Notes under the pieces: generated by a model | What the model was told of the DNA's origin: nothing | What the model saw: only the letters and a program-made list of their open reading frames with translations | Database searches by the model: none | Assembly: GCA_021209335.1 (NCBI GenBank) | Contig: JAJOIN010000021.1 | Location: 1 to 33,525 of the forward strand | DNA length: 33,525 bases | Direction: 5' to 3' | DNA from: Aeromonadaceae bacterium | Lineage (GTDB): Bacteria; Pseudomonadota; Gammaproteobacteria; Enterobacterales; Aeromonadaceae | Made by a program: the position numbers and the translations under genes | Shown here: in pieces, positions 10,899-24,761 of the stretch | How positions within the stretch are numbered: the first letter of the stretch is position 1 | How the letters are laid out: each line of letters opens with the position of its first letter

Positions 10899-11975
10899 AT
10901 GAACAAGCGTATTTTCCTGTCATCCCTGTTGCTGGTCGGCCTGCTGGGCTGTAACGACAGCTCCCTGAGTCCGGATGTGGCGGCCCAGGCCGGCGACAAG
11001 GCCTTCGATTATCTGGTGGAATTGAGTGATGGCAGTGTGGGGATAGGTGCGCGGGCCACCGGCACCGAGGGGGAAACCCGGGCGGCCCAGTGGATCCAGG
11101 ACCAGCTGACCGGCTGGGGTTATAGCCCGGAGGTGCAGGCCTTCACCTACACCCGCCGTGGCAGCCAGATGAGCTCGCAGAATGTGGTGGTGACCCTGCC
11201 CGGACAGAGTGAGCAGGTCATAGTGCTGGGCGCCCATTACGACAGTACCGGTGTGTCTGTCGGTTCGGAGGGCGCCACCGATAACGGGGCCGGGGTCAGC
11301 ACCCTGTTGGCCTTGGCCGAGGCGCTGGCTGGCCAGAGCCTGCCCTATCGGGTACGCCTGGTGTTCTTTGGGGCCGAAGAGGTGGGCAAGCAAGGCTCCA
11401 ACGCCTATGTGGCGGCGCTGAGTTCCGAACAGCTGGGGCAGATACTGGCCATGGTCAATCTGGATACACCGGTGGGCGGTGACATCCTGTATGTCCACTC
11501 CGCCCACTCGGACGAGAGCGAGTACGGTTGTGACGATGCCAGTCGCTACAGCTTCGACCCCAAGGTGCGAGATCGCTTGATCGGCTTGTCCCAGCAAGGC
11601 GACATGACCCCCTTCGTGCTGCATCCCAGCTTCCCGGGGTACCCCGAGGGAGAGACCGGCTCCTGGTCCGATCATGCGGCCTTTGCCTGTCAGGGCATTC
11701 CGGTCGCCTACCTGGAGGCCACCAACTTCGACATCAATGGCGCCGATGGGTATGACGGCTACTCCCAGACCACCAATGCGGCCCTGTGGGACTGTTATGA
11801 CGCCGACAGCAAGAGTGCCTGTGATCGGGAGAGCGAGACCCAGTGGGGCAAGATCTGGCATACCCAGTATGACCGCCTGGATCGGATGGCGGAGCTGTTT
11901 CCCGGCCGCATTGAATCCCAGATCGCCGATACCACCCGCTTGATGCTGCGCTTTGTGCAGGATCCTGGTCTGTAA
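10899..11975 (+). CDS. Iap-like M28 zinc aminopeptidase, lipoprotein
   Basis: This is a predicted lipid-anchored M28-family metallopeptidase with two zinc ions. I chose the ATG at 10899 (358 aa) because it follows an AAAAGGA site and gives a lipoprotein signal with lipobox LLGC (Cys18). The Asn after Cys18 does not signal inner-membrane retention, so the outer membrane is likely. Predicted zinc ligands and catalytic residues are H113 (GAHYDS), D128 (TDNGAG), E160/E161 (FGAEE), D189 (VNLD) and H321 (WHTQYD). The C-terminal part (LEATNFDING, FPGRIE) resembles E. coli Iap, which trims the N-terminus of alkaline phosphatase. Its true substrate is unknown. Four later cysteines could form disulfides. 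It is monocistronic, between the pdxJ and bidirectional terminators. Confidence 0.85.
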   Translation: MNKRIFLSSLLLVGLLGCNDSSLSPDVAAQAGDKAFDYLVELSDGSVGIGARATGTEGETRAAQWIQDQLTGWGYSPEVQAFTYTRRGSQMSSQNVVVTLPGQSEQVIVLGAHYDSTGVSVGSEGATDNGAGVSTLLALAEALAGQSLPYRVRLVFFGAEEVGKQGSNAYVAALSSEQLGQILAMVNLDTPVGGDILYVHSAHSDESEYGCDDASRYSFDPKVRDRLIGLSQQGDMTPFVLHPSFPGYPEGETGSWSDHAAFACQGIPVAYLEATNFDINGADGYDGYSQTTNAALWDCYDADSKSACDRESETQWGKIWHTQYDRLDRMAELFPGRIESQIADTTRLMLRFVQDPGL

Positions 11976-12118
11976 GCTGAGTCGCGACAGGGAGCTAAAA
12001 TGGTGACTTTGCTCTATTTTGGTAATTGATGCTGACGATGTCAGTATGACGGTCTGTTTCCACTATCACTATCCAGAGTCTGGCGTCGATAAGTCTGATG
12101 TCCCGGCTTTTCTTACAA

Positions 12119-12150
12119 ATAAAGAACCCGGCCTTGGCCGGGTTCTTTGT
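12119..12150. terminator. Bidirectional terminator between convergent lipoprotein genes
   Basis: AAAGAACCCGGCC (12121-12133) and GGCCGGGTTCTTT (12136-12148) form a perfect 13-bp inverted repeat. A residues on the left and T residues on the right give a U-tract in either direction. It serves the M28 peptidase gene (plus strand) and the small lipoprotein gene (minus strand). The preceding stretch from 11976 holds only a small CTGAC/GTCAG hairpin and no gene I can support. Confidence 0.85.
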
Positions 12151-12171
12151 ATTGCAAAAGAGTCGGGGGCC

Positions 12172-12672
12172 TTAGTCCGCCAGGGCGGCCATCAGTGCCT
12201 CTTCCAGCTTGCCATTGGAGACGCACACCGGCGTGATGGAGGGGGCCGGCACATGGCTGCCATCGCTGTCGATGAAGGAGACAGTGGTGCTGCCCTTGAC
12301 GTTGACGGTGGCCACCGTCTTGCCCAGGTTTTCGGTGATGATGAGGTTGACTCTCAGGGTCGGCGCCTCTATGGCCACCTTGCTGCCCCCGCTGCCGCAG
12401 TCCAGGTAGTCGAGGCCGTCTGCATAGTTGATCTGTTCGGCCGCCAGCAGGCCTGAGCTGCGGGCGTTGGATTGCAGCGGTAACTGTTTCTCGGCAAACC
12501 AGCGTTCGGCTCGGGCCCAGGCCAGATCGTAGGGCTTGTCCATCTCGCTGGTGTTGTTGGTGGCCACCAGGGTGGGGGGGGTGTAGCGGTATTGTTCGGA
12601 CAGGCCGGGATCGCTGGAGCAGGCGGTGAGCAGTACCGGCAACAACAGGGCCGGGGCAAGTAGACGTTTCAT
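12172..12672 (-). CDS. Uncharacterised lipoprotein
   Basis: I do not recognise the family. The 166-residue product begins with a clear lipoprotein signal, MKRLLAPALLLPVLLTAC, with the lipidated Cys at 18 followed by Ser-Ser, so outer-membrane sorting is likely. The mature part has an amphipathic helix (AWARAERWFAEKQL) and a segment where a hydrophobic strand follows Ser/Gly-rich turns. It continues with alternating strands (LRVNLIITE, TVATVNVKGSTTVSF) and a final helix. This order is loosely like helix-grip modules such as those of BamC, which is inference only. Two cysteines (in LDCGSG and TPVCVS) could form a disulfide. An AAGGGA ribosome site lies about seven bases before the ATG. It is downstream of barA on the same strand, 124 bases away. 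Confidence 0.8.
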   Translation of the reverse strand: MKRLLAPALLLPVLLTACSSDPGLSEQYRYTPPTLVATNNTSEMDKPYDLAWARAERWFAEKQLPLQSNARSSGLLAAEQINYADGLDYLDCGSGGSKVAIEAPTLRVNLIITENLGKTVATVNVKGSTTVSFIDSDGSHVPAPSITPVCVSNGKLEEALMAALAD

Positions 12673-12796
12673 CTGGGGTCCCTTGTTAGAAAAAAGGTGG
12701 CGTGATTATCGACCGGCCATTTTACGCCAGCCGATGACGAGCTTCACACGACAGAAAGTTATGCGAAGCACTAAGGATTATTGGTTCCCAATGAGG

Positions 12797-15502
<2,706 letters not shown>

Positions 15503-15579
15503 AGCAGGCTTCTTGTGGGACAATGCAGGGCCGTAAAACCCGCTCATCATGACATAGCCACCCTGAGGCACCAAGTACT

Positions 15580-16914
15580 ATGGCCCAGTTTTTCAAGCCC
15601 CAGCCCAAAGCCCGTCCCCAGGGGCGCCTGACCCTTAACGTGAGTCAATTGGACTTGCACGGCGTGGGCATCGCCCGCCATCAGGGCAAGGCCATCTTCG
15701 TCGAGGGAGCCCTGCCTGGCGAAGAGGTGCAGGTCAGCCTGCAAGAGGAGAAGAAGCAGTTTGCCCAGGCGCGGCTGGTGCAGGTGCTGCGCCCGGCGGA
15801 GCAGCGTCTGGCGCCGTTTTGCCCGCACTACAGCCAGTGTGGCGGCTGCACCTTGCAGCACATGCCGGTGCCCCAGCAGCAGCAGACCAAGATGGCCGGT
15901 ATCCGCGAGTTGTTTGCCCGCCAGGCCCAGATAGCGTTGCCGGAGGCCGAAACGGTGATCCAGGGCGAGGCCATGGGCTATCGCCGGGTCTGCCGGCTGG
16001 CCATCAAGTACGACAAAAAGGCGCGCCTGGCTCGGCTGGGCTTTCGTCGCCGGCAGAGCAACGAGCTGGTCGAGATAAGTCAGTGCCCCGTGCTGGCGCC
16101 GCGGCTGTCGGCCTTGATCGAACCCCTGCGCGCCCTGATCAATGACCTTAAGGGCTTTCGCGATCTGGGCCACATCGAACTTTATGACACGGATGCCAGA
16201 CCCCTGCTCCTGGTGCGCCATAATGGGCAGCCCAGCGAGGGCGACCGGCAGCGACTGGTGCAATTTGCCCAGGCCCACGAGCTGGATTGTTACCTGCAGA
16301 CCGACGGGGAAGCCGAGCCCTTGCAGGCCGCCCTGGCACCGGCCTATCAGGTGGCGGATGTGCGCCTCCACTATCTGCCCGGTGACTTCCTGCAGGTCAA
16401 CGACCGGGTCAATCAGGCCCTGGTGGCGACCGTGCTGGCGTGGTTGGCGCCGACCCCGGATGACAAGGTGCTGGATCTGTTCTGCGGCCTGGGCAACTTC
16501 ACCCTGCCGCTGGCCCGCCATTGTGCCGAGGTGGTGGGGATCGAAGGGGTACCGGCCATGGTGGCGCGGGCCCGGCACAATGCCCTGGCCAACGGCATCG
16601 ACAATGCCCGCTTCTATTGCGCCGATCTGGCGGAGGATTTCACCGGCCAGGCCTGGGCGCGGGAGGGGTTTGATCTGGTACTGCTGGACCCGGCTCGCCC
16701 GGGGGCTTGGCAGACGATCGGGCACCTGTGCCGGCTGGCACCCCGGCGAATTGTGTATGTTTCTTGCAACCCGGTGACGGCAGCCCGGGATTGCGCGCCC
16801 CTGCAGGCCGCAGGCTATCGAGCGGTGCGCTGGCGCATGCTGGACATGTTCCCTCACACGGGGCATGTGGAGTCCATACTGCTGTTTGAGCGGTCAGAAC
16901 AACAAAAAGGATAG
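15580..16914 (+). CDS. rlmD: 23S rRNA (uracil-1939-C5)-methyltransferase
   Basis: RlmD methylates U1939 of 23S rRNA using S-adenosylmethionine. The 444-residue product has an N-terminal TRAM domain (LDLHGVGIARHQGKAIFVEGALPGE). The iron-sulfur cluster cysteines are C81, C87, C90 (CPHYSQCGGC) and C169. The SAM motif DLFCGLGNF lies at residues 299-307, and the catalytic nucleophile is C396 in VSCNP. The cysteine positions 81, 87 and 90 equal those in E. coli. The stop lies 4 bases before the relA ATG, so relA is probably co-transcribed. Confidence 0.97.
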   Translation: MAQFFKPQPKARPQGRLTLNVSQLDLHGVGIARHQGKAIFVEGALPGEEVQVSLQEEKKQFAQARLVQVLRPAEQRLAPFCPHYSQCGGCTLQHMPVPQQQQTKMAGIRELFARQAQIALPEAETVIQGEAMGYRRVCRLAIKYDKKARLARLGFRRRQSNELVEISQCPVLAPRLSALIEPLRALINDLKGFRDLGHIELYDTDARPLLLVRHNGQPSEGDRQRLVQFAQAHELDCYLQTDGEAEPLQAALAPAYQVADVRLHYLPGDFLQVNDRVNQALVATVLAWLAPTPDDKVLDLFCGLGNFTLPLARHCAEVVGIEGVPAMVARARHNALANGIDNARFYCADLAEDFTGQAWAREGFDLVLLDPARPGAWQTIGHLCRLAPRRIVYVSCNPVTAARDCAPLQAAGYRAVRWRMLDMFPHTGHVESILLFERSEQQKG

Positions 16915-16918
16915 GCAC

Positions 16919-19150
16919 ATGGTTGCGGTACGGGATACCCACCTCAAGACAGGCTTCAATCTCCAGGCGTGGACGGCCACTCTGCCGCTGTCGACGGCGG
17001 ACAGACAGGCCCTCGTCGGGGTGTTCGAGTTCTGCCAGCAGGAGTTGTCGGCCAACCCGGCGGAGGCCGAGCGTCTGGTGAACCGGGCGGCGGAGATGGT
17101 GGGCATACTGCAGATGCTGCACATGGATCTGGATACCTTCAAGGCCGCCGTGCTCTATCCCCTGCTGGAGACCAAGCACCTCAGCCTGGAGCAGGTGGAG
17201 GCCAGCTATGGGGCCACCATCGCCAAGCTGCTGCGCGGGGTGGTGGACATGGAGGCGATCCGCTTCCTGCAAAGCCTCAATACTGGCGATGTCTCCGATA
17301 CCCAGATCGACAACGTGCGCCGCATGCTGCTGGCCATGGTGGAAGATGTGCGGGCCGTGGTGATCAAGCTGGCCGAACGCATCGCCTGTCTGCGGGAGGT
17401 CAAGCACGCCGACGAGGAGACCCGGGTGCTGGTGGCCAAGGAGATCAGCAACATCTATGCCCCCCTGGCCAACCGCTTAGGCATAGGTCAGCTCAAGTGG
17501 GAGCTCGAAGATCTCTCCTTCCGCTACCTGCATCCCGACACCTACAAGCAGATCGCCAAGCTGCTGGATGAAAAGCGCATCGACCGGGAGCACTACATAC
17601 AGCGCTTCGTCGCCGATCTGCGCCAGGCGTTGGCGGACGCCGGCATCCAGGCCGAGGTGTATGGCCGGCCCAAACACATCTACAGCATCTGGCGCAAGAT
17701 GCAGAAGAAGACCCTGAGCTTCTCCGATCTGTTCGACGTGCGGGCGGTGCGCATTGTCACCCACCGTCTGCAAGACTGTTACGCCGCCCTGGGGATAGTC
17801 CACACCCACTGGCACCATATTCCCCGCGAGTTTGACGACTACGTGGCCAACCCCAAGCCCAACGGCTACCAGTCCATCCATACCGTGGTGCTGGGCCCGG
17901 AGGGCAAGACGGTGGAGATCCAGATCCGCACCGAGCAGATGCATCAGGATGCTGAGCTCGGCATCGCCGCCCACTGGAAGTACAAGGAAGGCACCGTCTC
18001 GGGCAAGGATTCGGCCTACGAGGATCGCATCGCCTGGCTGCGCAAGCTGCTGGCCTGGCAGGAGGACATGGTGGAGTCCGGCTCCCTGGTGGACGAGCTG
18101 CGTACCCAGGTATTCGAGGACAGGGTCTATGTCTTCACCCCCAAGGGGGACGTGGTGGACCTGCCCGCCGGCGCCACGCCGCTGGATTTTGCCTACCAGG
18201 TGCACAGCATGGTGGGCCACCGCTGCATCGGCGCCAAGGTGGATGGCCGGATCGTGCCCTTCACCTACCAGCTGCAGACCGGCGATCAGGTGGAGATCAT
18301 CACCCAGAAAGAGCCCAACCCCAGCCGCGACTGGATGAACCCCAATATGGGCTTCCTGCGTACCAGCCGGGCTCGGGCCAAGGTCATCTCCTGGTTCCGC
18401 CGCCTGGATCGGGACAAGAACATGCTGGCGGGCAAGGAGCAGCTGGAAAAGGAGATGGAACGCCACGGCTTCCAGCTCTCCCGCGAGCAGCAGGCGACCC
18501 TGTTCAAGGAGCTGTACGCCCGCTACAACGTGCAGGAACATGAGGATCTGCTGGCCGGTATCGGCGCCGGCGACATCCGCATCAACCAGATCATGAACTT
18601 CCTCGAAGGCAAGCTGAACAAGCCGAGCGTCGAGGAAGAGGAGAAGCGCCTGCTGCAGCAGCTGGAGCACAAGAGCCAGCAGCGGGTGCAGAGTCAGCAG
18701 CCCAAGGGCCACATAGTGGTGCAGGGGGTGGGCAACCTGATGACCCACATAGCCCGCTGCTGTCAGCCGATTCCGGGGGACAGCATCGTCGGCTTCATCA
18801 CCCAGGGCCGTGGCATCTCCGTGCACCGGGAGGACTGTGAACAGCTCAAGGAACTGTCGCGGCGCAACCCGGAGCGGCTGATTGAGGCGGTATGGGGCGA
18901 GAACTACTCCGGCGGCTACACCCTGACGGTGCGCATCACCGCCAATGATCGCTCCGGCCTGCTGCGGGACATCACCACCATCATCGCCAACGAGAAGATC
19001 AACGTGCTGGGGATGCGTTCGCGCTCCAACCTCAAGCAGCAAACCGCCGACATCGACATCGACATGGAGATCTACAACATAGAAGCGCTCAACCGTATGC
19101 TCTCCAAGCTCAGTCAGATGAACGATGTCATCAGTGCCAAACGGCTGTAA
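16919..19150 (+). CDS. relA: (p)ppGpp synthetase I
   Basis: RelA makes pppGpp and ppGpp on ribosomes stalled by uncharged tRNA and starts the stringent response. I chose the ATG at 16919 (743 aa; 744 in E. coli) because MVAVRDTH aligns with the E. coli start (MVAVRSAH) and follows an AAAAAGGA site; the ORF-track start lies inside rlmD. The order is a degenerate hydrolase-like domain, the synthetase (AEVYGRPKHIYSIWRKMQ, FDVRAVRIV, EFDDYVANPKPNGYQSIHT), TGS (DRVYVFTPKGDVVDLPAGAT), the zinc-finger region (ARCCQPIPGD) and a C-terminal ACT domain. The EFDDY version of the synthetase loop is typical of RelA rather than SpoT. mazG follows, without mazEF. Confidence 0.98.
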   Translation: MVAVRDTHLKTGFNLQAWTATLPLSTADRQALVGVFEFCQQELSANPAEAERLVNRAAEMVGILQMLHMDLDTFKAAVLYPLLETKHLSLEQVEASYGATIAKLLRGVVDMEAIRFLQSLNTGDVSDTQIDNVRRMLLAMVEDVRAVVIKLAERIACLREVKHADEETRVLVAKEISNIYAPLANRLGIGQLKWELEDLSFRYLHPDTYKQIAKLLDEKRIDREHYIQRFVADLRQALADAGIQAEVYGRPKHIYSIWRKMQKKTLSFSDLFDVRAVRIVTHRLQDCYAALGIVHTHWHHIPREFDDYVANPKPNGYQSIHTVVLGPEGKTVEIQIRTEQMHQDAELGIAAHWKYKEGTVSGKDSAYEDRIAWLRKLLAWQEDMVESGSLVDELRTQVFEDRVYVFTPKGDVVDLPAGATPLDFAYQVHSMVGHRCIGAKVDGRIVPFTYQLQTGDQVEIITQKEPNPSRDWMNPNMGFLRTSRARAKVISWFRRLDRDKNMLAGKEQLEKEMERHGFQLSREQQATLFKELYARYNVQEHEDLLAGIGAGDIRINQIMNFLEGKLNKPSVEEEEKRLLQQLEHKSQQRVQSQQPKGHIVVQGVGNLMTHIARCCQPIPGDSIVGFITQGRGISVHREDCEQLKELSRRNPERLIEAVWGENYSGGYTLTVRITANDRSGLLRDITTIIANEKINVLGMRSRSNLKQQTADIDIDMEIYNIEALNRMLSKLSQMNDVISAKRL

Positions 19151-19171
19151 TGTGTCGCCCCCTCTTCACAG

Positions 19172-19192
19172 CGGGGGCCTGGCCCCCGTTTT
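19172..19192 (+). terminator. Rho-independent terminator between relA and mazG
   Basis: CGGGGG (19172-19177) pairs with CCCCCG (19183-19188) around a five-base loop CCTGG, followed by TTTTATTT. The mazG ribosome site starts about 10 bases later, so it may only partly separate the two genes. Confidence 0.8.
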
Positions 19193-19210
19193 ATTTGTCA
19201 AGGAGTTGTC

Positions 19211-20020
19211 ATGTCCAACACGCATAGTGGTGCCATGGAGGAGCTGCTGAGCATCATGGCCCGGCTGCGGGATCCGCACACCGGCTGCCCCTGGGATCGC
19301 AAACAGACACTGCAGAGTCTGGTGCCCTATACCCTGGAGGAGGCCTACGAGGTGGCCGACAGCATAGAGCGGCAGGACGTGGCGGCGTTGAAGGGCGAGC
19401 TGGGGGATCTGCTGTTTCAGGTGGTGTTCTACTGCCAGCTGGCCGGCGAGCAGGGCTTGTTTGACTTCAACGACGTGGTGGCCACCGTCGCGGAGAAGCT
19501 CATTCGTCGTCACCCCCATGTGTTCGGCGACGCCGAGTTTGCCGACACGGCGGCGGTGAACGCCAACTGGGAGGCCGAGAAGGCCCGGGAGCGCCAGCAA
19601 AAGGACGCTGCCGCCACCAGCGTGCTGGATGACATTCCCCGCGCCATGCCGGCCCTCTCCCGGGCCTACAAGATCCAGAAACGCTGCGCCACCGTCGGCT
19701 TTGATTGGGGCACCTTGCCGCCTGTGGTGGACAAGGTGCGCGAGGAGATCGACGAGGTGCTGGCGGAGGTGCAGGCCGCCGAGGTCAATCCGGCGGCGGT
19801 GGCCGAGGAGCTGGGGGATCTGCTGTTTGCCACCGTCAATCTGGTGCGCCACCTGAAAAACGATCCCGAGCAGGTGCTGCGGCAAGCCAACGACAAGTTC
19901 GAGGCGCGCTTTCGCCAGGTTGAGCAACGATTGAGCATGAATGGGCGTCCGGTGGCCGATCACAGCCTCGCCGAGATGGAACAAGCCTGGCAACAGGTGA
20001 AGGAAGCCAACAAAAGTTGA
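19211..20020 (+). CDS. mazG: Nucleoside triphosphate pyrophosphohydrolase
   Basis: MazG hydrolyses (d)NTPs to monophosphates and pyrophosphate; in E. coli it is tied to ppGpp levels and survival under starvation. The 269-residue product (263 in E. coli) has two MazG domains. The first has CPWDRKQTLQSLVPYTLEEAYE and then ELGDLLFQVVFY, which bind magnesium. The second repeats the pattern (EEIDEVLAEV, EELGDLLFATVNLVRHL). An AAGGAG site precedes the ATG. The E. coli mazE and mazF toxin-antitoxin genes that stand between relA and mazG are absent. Confidence 0.96.
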   Translation: MSNTHSGAMEELLSIMARLRDPHTGCPWDRKQTLQSLVPYTLEEAYEVADSIERQDVAALKGELGDLLFQVVFYCQLAGEQGLFDFNDVVATVAEKLIRRHPHVFGDAEFADTAAVNANWEAEKARERQQKDAAATSVLDDIPRAMPALSRAYKIQKRCATVGFDWGTLPPVVDKVREEIDEVLAEVQAAEVNPAAVAEELGDLLFATVNLVRHLKNDPEQVLRQANDKFEARFRQVEQRLSMNGRPVADHSLAEMEQAWQQVKEANKS

Positions 20021-20066
20021 CCCAACGCATATCTTGCATGCAGGCGGGTTGCTAAATTTTTGCGCG

Positions 20067-20095
20067 TTGTTAGGGGGAGGGGGTTTTGCTATACT
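20067..20095 (+). promoter_or_regulatory. Sigma-70-type promoter with extended -10 upstream of pyrG
   Basis: TTGTTA (20067-20072) and TATACT (20090-20095) are 17 bases apart, and the -10 is preceded by TGC, an extended -10. The predicted start is near 20102, giving a leader of about 55 bases. The leader contains a small CACAC/GTGTG hairpin around 20118-20132. Confidence 0.7.
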
Positions 20096-20140
20096 GCCAC
20101 CCCGTCTTGATACTCCCACACACTCTCGTGTGATCCCTAA

Positions 20141-21796
<1,656 letters not shown>

Positions 21797-21810
21797 GTCG
21801 ACAAAATCCA

Positions 21811-21843
21811 CGGTTGTGGGCATAGTTTCGCAACCGTTTTTTT
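21811..21843 (+). terminator. Terminator between pyrG and eno
   Basis: CGGTTGTG (21811-21818) pairs with CGCAACCG (21829-21836), with one U-G pair and a 10-base loop, followed by seven T residues. A weaker CAAC/GTTG hairpin with a T-run follows near 21847. I could not fix an eno promoter after it. Confidence 0.75.
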
Positions 21844-21855
21844 ATGCAACTTTAG

Positions 21856-23190
<1,335 letters not shown>

Positions 23191-23217
23191 TCCGCTTGTC
23201 GCTTAATTCGCCAATGC

Positions 23218-23249
23218 AAGCCCCGCCACGTCAGGCGGGGCTTTCTTTT
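23218..23249 (+). terminator. Rho-independent terminator after eno
   Basis: AAGCCCCGCC (23218-23227) and GGCGGGGCTT (23234-23243) form a perfect 10-bp stem with a six-base loop, followed by a T-rich tract (TTCTTTT). Confidence 0.9.
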
Positions 23250-23291
23250 GGCTGGTAATATGGGAAACTATGCCGCGCAGGAGGCGTCACC

Positions 23292-23600
23292 ATGCGGTTA
23301 TTTACCCTCATCTTGATCATCATTCTGGCCTGGTTGCAGCACCAGCTCTGGTTCGGCAAGAACGGTCTGGTGGAGTATCGCCAGCGTTCTGAGGCCGTGG
23401 CTCGGCAACAGGCCGACAACCAGCAGCTCAAGGAGCGCAATCAACTCCTGTACAAGGAGATCGATGACCTCAAGAGTGGTCTTGAGGTGATCGAGGAGTT
23501 GGCGCGCAACGATCTGGGCTTCATCAAGCCGGAAGAGACCTTCTATCGGGTGTTGCCCCGGGACGCCCGCGGGCCGACCCAGGCAGCCAAGGGGAACTGA
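23292..23600 (+). CDS. ftsB: Cell division protein FtsB
   Basis: FtsB is a bitopic inner-membrane divisome protein that acts with FtsL and FtsQ to activate septal wall synthesis. The 102-residue product (103 in E. coli) has a short N-terminus and one membrane span (LFTLILIIILAWLQHQLWFG). A periplasmic coiled coil follows (VARQQADNQQLKERNQLLYKEIDDLK), then the conserved EELARNDLGFIKPEETFYRVL. A perfect AGGAGG site (23279-23284) lies 7 bases before the ATG, giving strong expected initiation. It heads the ftsB-ispD-ispF cluster, with ispD 4 bases beyond its stop. Confidence 0.97.
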   Translation: MRLFTLILIIILAWLQHQLWFGKNGLVEYRQRSEAVARQQADNQQLKERNQLLYKEIDDLKSGLEVIEELARNDLGFIKPEETFYRVLPRDARGPTQAAKGN

Positions 23601-23604
23601 CAGC

Positions 23605-24285
23605 ATGACCTTTACCGTGGTGGTTCCCGCCGCCGGCGTGGGCCGGCGCATGGGCGCCGACTGTCCCAAGCAATACCTGCCTCTGGCGGGCAAGTTCCTT
23701 ATCGAACATACCCTGGAGCGACTGCTCAACCATCCGCGGATCGAGCGGGTGGTGGTGGCCTTAAATCCTGCCGACGACTTCTTTGCTACTTTGCCGGTGG
23801 CGTCCCACCCCCGGCTGCGCACCACGCTCGGTGCCGACGAGCGGGCCGGCTCCGTGATGAATGGCCTGGCCTGGGTGGAGACCGAATGGGTGCTGGTGCA
23901 TGACGCCGCCCGCCCCTGTCTGACCCATGGCGACATGGACAAGCTCATTCAGGCGGCCCTGGCTGGCGACGGCGCCTTGTTAGGCAGCCGGGTGCGCGAC
24001 ACCATGAAGCGCGCCGATGCCGCAGGTCACATAGTGGCGACGGTGGAGCGTGACCACCTCTGGCACGCCCTGACCCCGCAGATGTTCCGCACCGCCGAGC
24101 TGCGCCAGGCCCTGCTGGCGGGCTTGCACGCCGGTGCCTCTATCACGGATGAGGCCTCGGCCATGGAGTTGGCGGGCAAGTCGCCCAAGATGGTGGAAGG
24201 GCGGGCGGATAACATCAAGGTGACCCGTCCCGAAGACATCGCCCTGGCGGCACTTTTCTTATCTCAACAGGAGCAGCTGGCATGA
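23605..24285 (+). CDS. ispD: MEP cytidylyltransferase
   Basis: IspD joins CTP to 2-C-methyl-D-erythritol 4-phosphate in the non-mevalonate isoprenoid pathway, so it uses the product of PyrG. The 226-residue product has the nucleotide-binding start [21 protein letters not shown], then VHDAARPC, the [16 protein letters not shown] block and [10 protein letters not shown]. It ends with [13 protein letters not shown]. An AAGGGGA site lies before the ATG. It overlaps ispF by 4 bases. Confidence 0.97.
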   Translation: MTFTVVVPAAGVGRRMGADCPKQYLPLAGKFLIEHTLERLLNHPRIERVVVALNPADDFFATLPVASHPRLRTTLGADERAGSVMNGLAWVETEWVLVHDAARPCLTHGDMDKLIQAALAGDGALLGSRVRDTMKRADAAGHIVATVERDHLWHALTPQMFRTAELRQALLAGLHAGASITDEASAMELAGKSPKMVEGRADNIKVTRPEDIALAALFLSQQEQLA

Positions 24286-24761
24286 TCCGCATCGGCCATG
24301 GTTTTGATGTCCATAAATTTGGTGGCGAGGGGCCCTGCACCCTGGGGGGCGTCAAGGTGCCCTATGAGCAGGGGCTGCTGGCCCACTCCGATGGGGATGT
24401 GGTGCTGCATGCCGTCTCGGATGCCCTGCTGGGTGCCATCGCCGCTGGCGATATTGGCCGACATTTCCCCGATACTGATGCGGCCTTTGCCGGCATCGAT
24501 AGCCGCATCCTGCTGCGGGATGTGTATGCCAAGGTGCGTGCCGCCGGCTATGTGCTGGGCAATCTGGATGTGACCATCATTGCCCAGGCCCCCAAGATGG
24601 CGCCACACATTGATGCCATGCGCGCTGTGATGGCCGAGGATCTGCAAGCTGAGCTGTCACAGATCAACGTCAAGGCGACCACCTCTGAGCGACTGGGCTT
24701 CACCGGGCGCAAGGAAGGCATCGCCGTGGAGGCCGTGGTGCTGGTGGTGAAAGCATGCTGA
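24282..24761 (+). CDS. ispF: MECDP synthase
   Basis: IspF cyclises 4-diphosphocytidyl-2-C-methylerythritol 2-phosphate to 2-C-methylerythritol 2,4-cyclodiphosphate with loss of CMP. The 159-residue protein is a trimer in its family. Metal ligands D9, H11 ([11 protein letters not shown]) and H43 (SDGDVVLHA) are present. The blocks [19 protein letters not shown] and [17 protein letters not shown] match the family. It overlaps ispD by 4 bases and truD by 7, so translation is probably coupled. Confidence 0.98.
   Translation: MIRIGHGFDVHKFGGEGPCTLGGVKVPYEQGLLAHSDGDVVLHAVSDALLGAIAAGDIGRHFPDTDAAFAGIDSRILLRDVYAKVRAAGYVLGNLDVTIIAQAPKMAPHIDAMRAVMAEDLQAELSQINVKATTSERLGFTGRKEGIAVEAVVLVVKAC

Noticed and set aside
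12019-12456. 145-codon plus-strand frame between the two lipoproteins
   Set aside because: It crosses the bidirectional terminator and lies antisense to the small lipoprotein, and it lacks a ribosome site or a recognisable motif.
12673-12796. Possible sigma-E-type promoter (GGGAACCA...) before the small lipoprotein on the minus strand
   Set aside because: The -10 half does not match TCTGA at the right spacing.
15547-19042. Long minus-strand frames opposite rlmD (439 aa) and relA (521 aa)
   Set aside because: Shadows of conserved plus-strand genes with no family pattern.
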